From the NCBI RefSeq assembly GCF_002216145.1, contig NZ_CP022278.1:372001-436000 (forward strand): DNA of 64,000 nt. Reading direction: 5' to 3'. This DNA comes from Neisseria chenwenguii (GTDB lineage Bacteria; Pseudomonadota; Gammaproteobacteria; Burkholderiales; Neisseriaceae). Positions 1-7,254 of the stretch are shown in pieces. A program made the translations under genes and the position numbers. Every line of letters begins with the position of its first letter. The stretch's first letter is position 1. The notes below the pieces were generated by a model that saw only the letters and a list, made by a program, of their open reading frames with translations, was not told the origin of the DNA and made no database searches.

Positions 1-439
1 GCATTCTGATTTTTTCAGACGGCATCTCCAGCAGAATCTCCGTCGCTTTTCCTCCCGTCGTACAGATATGGCGGCAATCGGGCATTTTCGCCAACACTTC
101 CGCCAGAGGCACCGCCTCGACAACTTCAAGAAATTTATCAGACGCATTGTCCCGCCCGCGCACAGCCTTCCACACCGTCGGACAGGATGCAATTCCCCGT
201 TCGTTCAGAAACGCCTTAATCCGTCCGCCGTCAAACGCCTTTTCAGACGGCCTCTTGAAATAATCGGGGTTATCAAAAAACACCATCCCGAAAATCCGCC
301 ACATATCATTTTGGAAATTCGGGTAATGAAACTGCATCGCCCGCTTTTCACTTTTGGGCGGGAACGTCCCCATCATCATTACCGTCGCATGGGACGGCAA
401 AACAGGCGGAAACGGATGGGTTTCAACGACGTCCGTCAT
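1..439 (-). CDS. Uracil-DNA glycosylase family protein (3' end outside window)
   Basis: The frame is open from an ATG at 439 to the window edge with no stop, so the protein is C-terminally incomplete (146 residues visible). It begins MTDVVETHPFPPVLPSHATV and then shows MMMGTFPPKSEKRAMQFHYP, the short Gly-x-Phe-Pro-Pro stretch seen near the N-terminus of uracil/mismatch-type DNA glycosylase-family proteins, followed by NPDYF and a later ICTTGGKA strand-loop. A strong AGGAG Shine-Dalgarno lies 446-450. Two DUS are read in frame as RPSEK and MPSEK. The family call comes from motif memory; the exact substrate (uracil, mismatches) cannot be decided here. Confidence 0.7.
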   Translation of the reverse strand, partial: MTDVVETHPFPPVLPSHATVMMMGTFPPKSEKRAMQFHYPNFQNDMWRIFGMVFFDNPDYFKRPSEKAFDGGRIKAFLNERGIASCPTVWKAVRGRDNASDKFLEVVEAVPLAEVLAKMPDCRHICTTGGKATEILLEMPSEKIRM

Positions 440-880
440 ATTAAACTCCTACAAAAATTCAACCGCACCGCCTTTCAGACGGCATCAAATATTCCAAACC
501 GCCATACAAAGCGGCAGTAGGTACGGTTAGCCGCCCAAAGGCGGCGTAACCGTACAACTTCATCACGCAAACCATACCATACAAATGATACAAACCCGCC
601 GCTCCCCCCCATAGTTCGGATTCCCGAATCCGACATCACACCTGCCCAACCACGTCGGATATAAGCATCCGACCCAACCGTTTATCTAAAAAAATGACCG
701 ACTGTTGTTTCCCATACACACAATCCTGCTATTTTCTTACAAAACTTAAAAATAAGTTGCCTGCAATCAAACGGTTGCTTAATATGACAAACGGTCAGAT
801 AAGCACTGGCCGACACATATACTCACCCAATCCGGCGTATAAAAAAACCATGCCAAACACATTACTTAAGGAAATTCAAA
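440..880. other. Intergenic region upstream of the pilus operon
   Basis: About 440 bases with no convincing gene between the divergently oriented glycosylase gene and the pilin gene. It contains one DUS (about 475-485), a palindromic GTACGGTTAGCCGCC-type repeat at 517-555, a TCGGATTC/GAATCCGA palindrome at about 616-635 and an AT-rich stretch from 690 to 880 that must carry the pilin promoter. The longest plus-strand reading frame (from 694) has no ribosome binding site and runs into the pilin gene in another frame, so it was not called. Confidence 0.6.
517..555. repeat. Palindromic repeat GTACGGTTAGCCGCC family, copy 1
   Basis: An inverted repeat with arms GTACGGTTAGCCGCC and GGCGGCGTAACCGTAC. 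The same unit, including similar downstream flank (CGCAAACC...CCATAC), occurs at 48138-48175 and, reversed, at 48260-48299. It is therefore a dispersed intergenic repeat and not a gene-specific hairpin. Confidence 0.75.
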
Positions 881-1525
881 ATGAAAAAACAGTTCAAAAT
901 TGCCGCCATCGCGTTTGGTTTGTTTACCGCGTTTGCAGGTGCCCAAGCTCAGGCTGCCAACGGTACTAAAGAAGACCACTTCAACGTTACTATCAAATTG
1001 GAAGGCATGTGCGAAGTATTGCAAACCAATGGCGGTAAAACAACCGGCAATATTGCATCTGAAGGTGAAGTTGCTGCAATGGCCGGTGCCGACATTGACT
1101 TCGGTACGCATGACGCCAAATCCGCAGATCCTGCTCTGACCCAAGGCAACAAAGGTGCAGCAGCAGGTATTCAAGTTCATTGCAGCAAAAATACTCCCTT
1201 TAACGTTGGCCTGACACCGCTGAATGTAAACAGCACAACCGGTCAAGGCACAATGAACGGTTTGGCAAGCGGTAATAGCGATACCGTTATTTACCAACTG
1301 TACAAACCTACCGTAAATGGCAGCGGCCTGACTGAAAGCATTCAAAATACAGCTTCAACAAACGTTTGGGGCGATCAAATCGGCACGAACACACTCGCTC
1401 TGACCGGTAAAGGTTTGAACACACCGATTCAAATCCCAGTATGGGCAAAAATCAGCGGTGCAAACTCTATCGACAAATATGTTGACCGCTACCAAGACCG
1501 CGTAAAAGTTACCCTGACCTACTAA
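881..1525 (+). CDS. Csu-type (SCPU domain) fimbrial major pilin
   Basis: A 214-residue secreted protein with a classic signal peptide (MKKQFKIAAIAFGLFTAFAG, cleavage probably after AQA near residue 25) and one spore-coat-protein-U domain covering the rest. Visible family marks are an early GMCEVL cysteine, a second cysteine in VHCSKNTPFNVGL, the conserved NVWGD segment and the C-terminal YxDRVKVTLTY strand, which is the donor strand swapped between subunits in archaic chaperone-usher pili. The start is supported by AAGGAAATTCAAA before ATG. It is the first gene of a pilin-chaperone-usher-adhesin operon and is followed by a strong hairpin, so it is probably made in excess as the main subunit (inference). 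Confidence 0.9.
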   Translation: MKKQFKIAAIAFGLFTAFAGAQAQAANGTKEDHFNVTIKLEGMCEVLQTNGGKTTGNIASEGEVAAMAGADIDFGTHDAKSADPALTQGNKGAAAGIQVHCSKNTPFNVGLTPLNVNSTTGQGTMNGLASGNSDTVIYQLYKPTVNGSGLTESIQNTASTNVWGDQIGTNTLALTGKGLNTPIQIPVWAKISGANSIDKYVDRYQDRVKVTLTY

Positions 1526-1534
1526 TCCGCCCTG

Positions 1535-1574
1535 CCCCGCAGAGCGGCCCTCCCTGACCGTTCTGCGGGGTTTT
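1535..1574 (+). terminator. Hairpin with T-run after the major pilin gene
   Basis: CCCCGCAGA pairs with TCTGCGGGG and is followed by TTTT. It sits between the pilin and the chaperone gene and looks like a partial terminator that lowers expression of the downstream assembly genes. Confidence 0.75.
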
Positions 1575-1638
1575 CTGCGGACAAAGATGTCGATATGACC
1601 TTGCAGGTCTTTCCATAAACATAAAAACACTACCGAAA

Positions 1639-1668
1639 AGCCGTCTGAAGCAGTTTTCAGACGGCATT
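1639..1668. terminator. Inverted DUS pair between pilin and chaperone
   Basis: GCCGTCTGAA and TTCAGACGGC face each other around a short loop. This is the usual Neisseria terminator-type arrangement of DNA uptake sequences and reinforces the hairpin at 1535-1574. Confidence 0.6.
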
Positions 1669-1695
1669 CCCATTTTTAACCCTACGGATTCACCC

Positions 1696-2406
1696 ATGCG
1701 TCATTTTATTCTTCTTTCTTCCGCCCTCCTCGCCGCCGCGCCTGCTTTTTCTGCTGGTTTACAGATTTCCCCCATCAGCCTTTCCATTCCCGCCAAACAG
1801 CGGGCGGGGATGTTTCATCTGAGCAATACGGGCAGCCGGCCGCTGACGGCGCAGGTACGCGTGTTCCGTTGGGAGCAGAACGACAAAGGCGAAGAGGTTT
1901 TGACGCCGAGTAAAGACGTACTCGCCAGCCCGCCGATGGTGAAAATTGCAGCAGGCGGCAAGCAGCAGTTCCGTGTAATCCGTACCAAACCTTCGAGCGG
2001 TGTGGAAGAAGCCTACCGCCTGATTGTGGACGAGCTGCCGCAGCCGAGCACCAAGCCGTTGAAAGGTTTGCAGTTTGTTATGCGCTATTCCGTTCCCGTA
2101 TTCCTCAATGGCGAGGAAAACCCCGAGCCGACGCTGCAATGGCGCGTGGAGCAAACGGGCGGCAAAACCTTTTTGCGCGTGACCAACAGCGGCAAATCGC
2201 GTGCGCAGTTGAGCAATATTGCGTTGCTGCCGCAGGGGGCAAAAAAAGAAGAAGCGCTGGCAAACGGGCTGGCGGGCTATGTTTTGCCGGGCAAAACCTG
2301 GCAGCGCGCGCTGTCTTACAGCCCCGCCCAACTGCGCGCCGGCAAAATCAGCGCAACGGTCAACGGCCGCTTGGTAAAACCGGAGGTAGGTTTTGCAACC
2401 CGTTAA
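1696..2406 (+). CDS. Csu-type periplasmic pilus chaperone
   Basis: A 236-residue two-lobed PapD-like chaperone of the archaic (CsuC-like) class. A signal peptide ends near AFSAG (about residue 20). The mature protein opens LQISPISLSIPAKQRAG, the hallmark first strand, then NTGSRPLTAQVRVFRW, a QQFRVIR(T)K motif with the conserved Arg/Lys that anchors the subunit carboxylate, and MRYSVPVFL ending the first domain near residue 140. It should hold pilin and adhesin subunits in the periplasm and pass them to the usher. The Shine-Dalgarno is weak (ACGGA). Its 3' end overlaps the usher gene, so the two are translationally coupled. Confidence 0.9.
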   Translation: MRHFILLSSALLAAAPAFSAGLQISPISLSIPAKQRAGMFHLSNTGSRPLTAQVRVFRWEQNDKGEEVLTPSKDVLASPPMVKIAAGGKQQFRVIRTKPSSGVEEAYRLIVDELPQPSTKPLKGLQFVMRYSVPVFLNGEENPEPTLQWRVEQTGGKTFLRVTNSGKSRAQLSNIALLPQGAKKEEALANGLAGYVLPGKTWQRALSYSPAQLRAGKISATVNGRLVKPEVGFATR

Positions 2407-4885
2407 CGGATTTGCGCTCAAGCGGATTGTTGCAGCGGTATGGCTGGCGGGCTTTACGATGCCCGCTTGGGCGGAAGATGCGCCCGCTGCCGTCGCGGCC
2501 GCCGCCGACTGGCTGCCCGTTTACCCGCAGATTTCAGTAAACGGCAGAAGCGCCGACCTGCCCGTCAAACTGCTCGAACAAGACAAGCGTCTGCTCGTTC
2601 GCGCAGCGGATTTGCACGCCTTGGGCATCCGCATTCCGGCGGAAGTGATGGCGCAGGCCGCGCGCGTGGAAGCGAAAGAAGCGCCGCTGGCCGACGCTTC
2701 GCCCGTGCCCAACCTCCGAATGCCGTCTGAAAAAACCGAACCCGACACGCCGCAAGCCAAAGAAGAATGGCTGGATTTGGCCAGCATCGGCAATCTTCAG
2801 ACGGCCTATGATTCCGCCGAACAAACCCTGCTGCTGACCGCGCCGCTTTCTTGGCTCAACCTGCCGCTGCAACAGCTCGGCAATGCGCCCGAAGCGGCCT
2901 ACCGCATCACGCGGCCGGGTTTTGCCGGCGTGTTCAACTACGACACCAACTTTACCCGCAACAACAACGGCGGCTTCACGCAAGGTTTGGTCGGAGAAGC
3001 CCGCCTGACCACGCCGTGGGGCTACCTCAACCATACCCGCTTTTGGAACCGCAGCAGCGGCAACGGACAAAACAGCAACAATAGCGCCGCGCTGGAAACC
3101 TACTGGCGCACCACGTTTCCCGAAAAAGGGCTGCAACTCACGCTCGGCGACATTTCCGTGTCCGCGCTCGGCGGCAGCGGCAACACGCTGATGGGCGGCG
3201 TCAAACTGGCAAAAACCTATTCCGTCCAACCCTGGCGCAACACCGCGCCGCTGCGCGCCTATCTGGGCGAAACCACCCTGCCGGGTACCGTCGATTTATA
3301 CATTGACGGCGTCAAACAGCAAAGCCGCCAAATCGATGCCGGCCAATATTCCCTACCCCTGCCCACCGGCATCGGCACCGACGGCACCGCGCAAGTCGTC
3401 GCCACCGACATCCTCGGCCGAACCGTCGTCGTCGATCTGCCGCTCTACGGAAACGGCAACGGCCTCTTAGCCAAAGGGCTGAACGAATGGTCGATAGAAG
3501 CCGGCGCATTGCGCCGCAACTACGGCGTCAAATCATTTGACTACGCCTCCGAAGCCGCCGCATCGGGCAACATCCGCTACGGCCTGAGCAACTTTGTTAC
3601 CGTCTCCGCCCACGCCGAAGGCGCGCGCGGCTACGCCAAAGCCGGTGCAGGCGCCAACATCCTGCTCGGCCGCGCTGGCCAGCTCAACCTGACCCACCAG
3701 CAAAGCCGTTTCCAAGGCCAAACCGGCCGTTTTCAGACGGCCTATTACAACAAAAACCTCGGCGATTGGTCGGTCGGCTTCGGTGCCAGCCGCTCCGACG
3801 ACCGCTTCACCTCTCTTTCCGCCGTGTTGAGCCCCGAATCCTACCAACCCGAAGGCAACCGCAACCGCACCGCCTCCGCCTCGCTCGGCTGGAACAACCA
3901 AACCCTCGGCTACTTCAGCCTTTCCTATCTCTTTAGCGAAGGCGGCGGAGAATCAGCCGAAAAAATCGGCACCTTAAGCTGGAGCCGCAGCTTCGGCCGC
4001 CGCGTCAGCCTCTCCGCAGGCGGCAGCACCAACTTCGGCGAACGCAAACAAAACAGCATCTACGGCGGGCTGCACATCAGCCTCGACCGCGGTTACGCCT
4101 TCGGCATCAGCGGCAGCCGCAACAGCGGCGAAGGCAACAGCAAACAGATTTCCCTCAGCAAAAGCAGCAACGGCCTGAACAGCCCGTATTGGAACATCGG
4201 CTGGCAGCAGCAAACCCGTTCAGACGGCCAAAGCAGCAGCAACCTAACCGCCAACATCCAATACAACACCCAATACGCCGACACCTGGGCCAGCCTGCAC
4301 AACGCCGCCGACAACACCCAATGGAGCGCCGGCGCCCGCGGCGGCCTCGTCCTCATGAGCGGCGGCCTTTTCCCCGCCCGCACCGTCAGCGACAGCTTTG
4401 CCGTCGTCGATACCGGCATGCCCGACGTTACCGTAACCGCCGCCAACAACACCGTCGGCAAAACCAACCGCAAAGGCCTGCTGCTCGTGCCCAACCTGTT
4501 TGCCCATCAGAAAAACCAAATCGGCATCGACACCCTCGATTTGCCCGAAAACATCGTCGCCGACCGCACCCAATCCGAAATTATCCCCGCCGACCACGCC
4601 GGCATGAACGTCAAATTCAAACTCAAAAAAGTGCAGTCCGGCACCCTGACCCTGAAAGACCAAAACGGCGCATTCATCGAAAGCGGCAGCATCATCACCG
4701 CTGAAAACGGCGAAAACACCATCGTCGGCTTCGACGGCGAAAGCTACCTCGAAAACCTCGCCGCCGGCGAAAACCGCTTTACCGTCAGCCTTTCAGACGG
4801 CCAAACCTGCCGCTTCAGCCTCAGCTATCCCGAAACGGAAAGCAGCGAAATCAAACAGTTCGGCGATGTCGTCTGCACACCCTAA
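2393..4885 (+). CDS. Csu-type outer membrane usher
   Basis: An 830-residue outer membrane usher that receives chaperone-subunit complexes and threads the pilus through its beta-barrel. A signal peptide ends at MPAWAED (about residue 28). There is an N-terminal periplasmic domain, then the barrel beginning about FNYDTNFTRNN and LTLGDISVSALGG, a plug-like segment with RAYLGETTLPGTVDLYIDGV and PLPTGIGTDGTAQVVATD, and C-terminal domains ending DVVCTP. The start is a TTG at 2393, chosen because GGAGG lies 6 bases upstream and the signal peptide follows directly; it overlaps the chaperone by 14 bases. DUS are embedded in frame (MPSEKTEP, FQTAYYN, SDGQTC), suggesting long residence in Neisseriaceae. 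Confidence 0.92.
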   Translation: MQPVNGFALKRIVAAVWLAGFTMPAWAEDAPAAVAAAADWLPVYPQISVNGRSADLPVKLLEQDKRLLVRAADLHALGIRIPAEVMAQAARVEAKEAPLADASPVPNLRMPSEKTEPDTPQAKEEWLDLASIGNLQTAYDSAEQTLLLTAPLSWLNLPLQQLGNAPEAAYRITRPGFAGVFNYDTNFTRNNNGGFTQGLVGEARLTTPWGYLNHTRFWNRSSGNGQNSNNSAALETYWRTTFPEKGLQLTLGDISVSALGGSGNTLMGGVKLAKTYSVQPWRNTAPLRAYLGETTLPGTVDLYIDGVKQQSRQIDAGQYSLPLPTGIGTDGTAQVVATDILGRTVVVDLPLYGNGNGLLAKGLNEWSIEAGALRRNYGVKSFDYASEAAASGNIRYGLSNFVTVSAHAEGARGYAKAGAGANILLGRAGQLNLTHQQSRFQGQTGRFQTAYYNKNLGDWSVGFGASRSDDRFTSLSAVLSPESYQPEGNRNRTASASLGWNNQTLGYFSLSYLFSEGGGESAEKIGTLSWSRSFGRRVSLSAGGSTNFGERKQNSIYGGLHISLDRGYAFGISGSRNSGEGNSKQISLSKSSNGLNSPYWNIGWQQQTRSDGQSSSNLTANIQYNTQYADTWASLHNAADNTQWSAGARGGLVLMSGGLFPARTVSDSFAVVDTGMPDVTVTAANNTVGKTNRKGLLLVPNLFAHQKNQIGIDTLDLPENIVADRTQSEIIPADHAGMNVKFKLKKVQSGTLTLKDQNGAFIESGSIITAENGENTIVGFDGESYLENLAAGENRFTVSLSDGQTCRFSLSYPETESSEIKQFGDVVCTP

Positions 4886-4909
4886 TGCCGTCTGAAAAAA
4901 GGAACACCC

Positions 4910-5995
4910 ATGACTTTTTTAAAACACCCCCTGCAGTCCGCTCTAGCCGCCGCCGTTTTGTGTACCGCACCACAGGCTTTCGCCCTTCCCGTTTGCACGG
5001 CAAACATGCCGGGCATCAATTTCGGTCAAGTGGATATGCTTAATGGAACAGGCCTGATTACGCAGGGAACGCTGAGCGTTACCTGTACCAACGACGGCGG
5101 CATCCGAACCGCTCCCGGCGCCATCAACAACAACGCCAGAACCTTCTTTATCTGTCTCAGCATTGATGCAGGCCGCGCCATTTCCGGCCAAAATGCCAAT
5201 GACTTCTACTTCGAACCCCGTAAAATGTGCACCAGAGAATCAGGAGGATGCAGCCCAACCGACAACCTCATCGACTTCAACCTCTATACCGATGCTTCCG
5301 GCCAATCCATTTGGGGAACGACAAATCCGGACAGAAGCCACAAAAACTTCATTTCCACCACCATGACCGTTCCCTACGGTCAATCCATTACCCGAACCTT
5401 TCCGGTTAACGGCAAAATCCTATCCGCCGCAAGCGGTGCCGTCCCCGGCAAATATTGGAACCCCTTCACATCAACCTCTACTTCACTACAATACCGTTAT
5501 AACATCGGCACCGCAGTTCCCAACCGTTGTGACGGCGGTTATGAAGGAGGCGTGTCACAGTTTCCTTTCAAAGCGGAAGCCGACATCATCAAAAGCTGCA
5601 CTATCAGCAACCTGCGGGACATCGACTTCGGCACCCAACGCGCCGGTGCCGCCAACCTTGCCCAACGCACACAGTTTTCCGTTACCTGCACCAAAAATAC
5701 ACCCTACAACATCGGCCTGCGCCCTTCCAACGGCAACCGCGACGGTGCAGGCAAAATGGCCTCGACCCGCACTTGGAACAACTACGACCTTATCCCCTAC
5801 CAACTGCGTTCCGAACACGGCGACAACGGCAAAGTATGGGGCGACAACGGCGTCAGCGCCTCATCAACCGGTAACGGCATCGGCGGCATCGGCACGGGGC
5901 AACCGGTAAAGCATACTGTTTATGCCACCGTTCCCTCCGCAGACTTTACACCCGACACGTACACCGACAGAGTAACCGTCAGCGTTTACTATTAA
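4910..5995 (+). CDS. Csu-type two-domain tip adhesin
   Basis: A 361-residue secreted protein, the last gene of the pilus operon and the expected CsuE-like tip subunit. After a signal peptide (cleaved near QAFALPVC) come two SCPU domains: an N-terminal one (VCTANMPGINFGQ to about residue 200, with extra inserts and additional cysteines such as MCTRESGGC), and a C-terminal one starting SCTISNLRDIDFG and closing with YTDRVTVSVYY, matching the pilin. A DUS lies just upstream together with an AAAGGAAC ribosome binding site. In related systems the N-terminal domain carries the hydrophobic adhesive fingers; ligand specificity here is unknown. Confidence 0.87.
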   Translation: MTFLKHPLQSALAAAVLCTAPQAFALPVCTANMPGINFGQVDMLNGTGLITQGTLSVTCTNDGGIRTAPGAINNNARTFFICLSIDAGRAISGQNANDFYFEPRKMCTRESGGCSPTDNLIDFNLYTDASGQSIWGTTNPDRSHKNFISTTMTVPYGQSITRTFPVNGKILSAASGAVPGKYWNPFTSTSTSLQYRYNIGTAVPNRCDGGYEGGVSQFPFKAEADIIKSCTISNLRDIDFGTQRAGAANLAQRTQFSVTCTKNTPYNIGLRPSNGNRDGAGKMASTRTWNNYDLIPYQLRSEHGDNGKVWGDNGVSASSTGNGIGGIGTGQPVKHTVYATVPSADFTPDTYTDRVTVSVYY

Positions 5996-6002
5996 AAGAG
6001 AA

Positions 6003-6038
6003 CGCCGTCTGAAACGACTTTCAGACGGCATTCTCTTT
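6003..6038. terminator. Inverted DUS terminator after the pilus operon
   Basis: ACGCCGTCTGAAA and TTTCAGACGGCAT are arranged head to head around a 5-base loop and are followed by a T-rich run on the plus strand. It closes the pilus operon. Confidence 0.75.
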
Positions 6039-6070
6039 TTCCTGAAAATTCTAAAATTTTTAAAATATAC

Positions 6071-6187
6071 TTAAAAACAGACCGGAGGTCTGGAAGCCCG
6101 CCGCCAGAAATCTTTGACCGCATTCAGCATATCTCCGACGGAACCGCCACCAACCTGCTTCAGATCATACAGATTCAATTCTTTCAT
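6071..6187 (-). CDS. Small double-glycine leader peptide 1 (bacteriocin-like)
   Basis: A 38-codon gene too short for usual callers. The product begins MKELNLYDLKQVGGG, a textbook double-glycine leader: charged start, hydrophobic residues at the spacing L-x-x-V-GG, then the Gly-Gly cleavage site at about residues 13-14 or 14-15. The core of about 24 residues (SVGDMLNAVKDFWRRASRPP and four more) is cationic and amphipathic with one Cys. A perfect AGGAGG sits before the ATG. Family knowledge: such leaders are cut and exported by C39-peptidase ABC transporters. It shares its leader with the genes at 6396 and 7048. Function (bacteriocin, microcin or signal peptide) is not shown. Confidence 0.75.
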   Translation of the reverse strand: MKELNLYDLKQVGGGSVGDMLNAVKDFWRRASRPPVCF

Positions 6188-6239
6188 TTCCAACCTCCTT
6201 TAAATATAAATAAAGATTCGCTAAAGAATTCCTGCACCA

Positions 6240-6325
6240 ATTTGCTGCAAGACCTTAAGTAAGACCGAACATGCCCGCGATGGTTTGTTTTTTTAACTTT
6301 TTTATCAAAACCATGTAAAAAAATG
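6240..6325 (-). promoter_or_regulatory. Upstream region shared by two double-glycine peptide genes, copy A
   Basis: The segment about 50-135 bases upstream of peptide 1 resembles the segment upstream of peptide 4 (7255-7333). Both contain GTAAGACC, and then TTTAACTTTTTTATCAAAACC here versus a near-identical block at 7301-7322, each followed by GTAAAAA. The block lies about 105 and 100 bases from the two start codons, so it is likely promoter or operator DNA on the minus strand. Confidence 0.5.
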
Positions 6326-6395
6326 AAAACCCTATTTCATTACAATCAGATCGCGGGCAGTTACGGATTTTCAGACGGCATTATCAAATACGGGC

Positions 6396-6539
6396 TTACA
6401 TCCAAAACGGACGGATACGGAAAGGTACAACATAAAGTTTTAGCCGTCCGGCACGCTTATACGCGTCATCAAAATGAGAACTGCTGCCGGAATATCCGCC
6501 TGCAATCCGGTTTAATTCATACAGATTTAATTCTTTCAT
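6396..6539 (-). CDS. Small double-glycine leader peptide 2 (bacteriocin-like)
   Basis: A 47-codon gene preceded by AAGGAGACGAAA. The product starts MKELNLYELNRIAGG, nearly the same leader as peptides 1 and 4, with cleavage predicted after the Gly-Gly at residues 14-15. The core of 32 residues starts YSGSSSHFDDAYKRAGRLKL and ends in an aromatic/basic tail (PFRIRPFWM), so it is strongly cationic without cysteines. It lies between peptide 1 (downstream) and peptide 3 (upstream) on the same strand. A DUS (6370-6379) lies just beyond its stop. Confidence 0.72.
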   Translation of the reverse strand: MKELNLYELNRIAGGYSGSSSHFDDAYKRAGRLKLYVVPFRIRPFWM

Positions 6540-6705
6540 TTTCGTCTCCTTAAAAACAGACATACCGACAACAGGGAATTCCGCCTACCAAAACAGGCCG
6601 TCTTCACATCAAACGGTACTGGCCAATCCAAGCATCAGCGGCTGAGTTTTCAGACGGCCTTTCGGGTTGTCAACAACAACAGGCAATATCAGATAAAGGA
6701 CACAT

Positions 6706-6868
6706 TTAGGCATTCGAGCATTTGCTGCCCCTGCAAATATTTGCGATTTGAATATCAACAAACTGCCTCAAATCCGCCCCTCTGTCGCAATTACCCACTA
6801 AAAATGAGTAACGCAGCTTACGCTGTCAACTTGCTGCTGCTGAAAATAGCTTTCGGGATTCAACAAAG
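6706..6868 (-). pseudogene. Possible decayed peptide reading frame between peptides 3 and 2
   Basis: Reading the minus strand directly after the stop of peptide 3 gives a frame that looks coding but has one internal stop: a first part with ESRKLFSAAAS, a TGA, then a second part with RYSFLVGNCDRGADLRQF and a tail with two more cysteines ending CSNA before TAA. There is no start codon with a ribosome binding site. It may be a broken gene or a repeat element; the coding interpretation is weak. Confidence 0.25.
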
Positions 6869-7018
6869 TTATCTACCCCGTATTCCATCTACAAATCCTC
6901 TTCCAAACTGATAAATTTGGCTACCTGCAACAATGACACCAGCTACGGCAACTATTGCTGCCACGGGACCAGCTCCACCACTGATTTTTTCCAAGTCAGA
7001 TTGATTTAAAATTTTCAT
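6869..7018 (-). CDS. Small double-glycine leader peptide 3, hydrophobic core
   Basis: A 49-codon gene with GGAG seven bases before ATG. The leader MKILNQSDLEKISGG differs from the other three but keeps the double-glycine pattern (L-E-K-I-S-GG, cleavage at residues 14-15). The core is hydrophobic and small-residue rich (AGPVAAIVAVAGVIVAGS), then a Gly/Arg-rich tail QIYQFGRGFVDGIRGR. This membrane-active look recalls class II bacteriocin peptides with a transmembrane helix. It lies 29 bases downstream of peptide 4 and probably in the same transcript. Toxicity and an immunity partner are not evident. Confidence 0.72.
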   Translation of the reverse strand: MKILNQSDLEKISGGAGPVAAIVAVAGVIVAGSQIYQFGRGFVDGIRGR

Positions 7019-7047
7019 AGCAATCTCCAATTAAATATTGCATTGAT

Positions 7048-7200
7048 TTAAGCGTAATTTCCATTAATATAACCATAGGGGTTCACATACTGGAAGTTAC
7101 TGATCCACGACCGAGTTGCCCGCCCAACCGCTTTACCGAAATCATATACATCGCCGCCACCGGCGACCTGTTCCAGCTCATACAGTTTCAACTCTTTCAT
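7048..7200 (-). CDS. Small double-glycine leader peptide 4 (bacteriocin-like)
   Basis: A 50-residue product starting MKELKLYELEQVAGGG, the first gene of the small-peptide cluster. The start at 7200 is chosen over the longer frame (to 7323) because AAGGAGATAAAA lies directly before it and the leader begins there. After Gly-Gly the core DVYDFGKAVGRATRSWISNF continues into an Asn/Tyr/Gly-rich tail (QYVNPYGYINGNYA) of the type found in many bacteriocin precursors. Export by a C39-peptidase ABC transporter is expected from the leader class; no such gene is in this window. Confidence 0.75.
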   Translation of the reverse strand: MKELKLYELEQVAGGGDVYDFGKAVGRATRSWISNFQYVNPYGYINGNYA

Positions 7201-7254
7201 TTTTATCTCCTTAAAAAATGATTTACTGAAAAACCAACTGCCTGCAACATTCCG

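Noticed and set aside
68..520. Plus-strand frame of 150 codons at the left edge
   Set aside because: It is the antisense of the glycosylase-family gene, has no ribosome binding site, and its translation is Arg/His-rich without any fold signature.
4189..4704. Arg/Gln-rich plus-strand frame inside the usher gene
   Set aside because: A frame shadow of the usher caused by Asn/Ser-rich codons; no start signal.
6803..6900. Plus-strand start MSNAAYAVNLLLLKIAFG in the peptide region
   Set aside because: No ribosome binding site, and it overlaps the 3' part of peptide 3 on the other strand.
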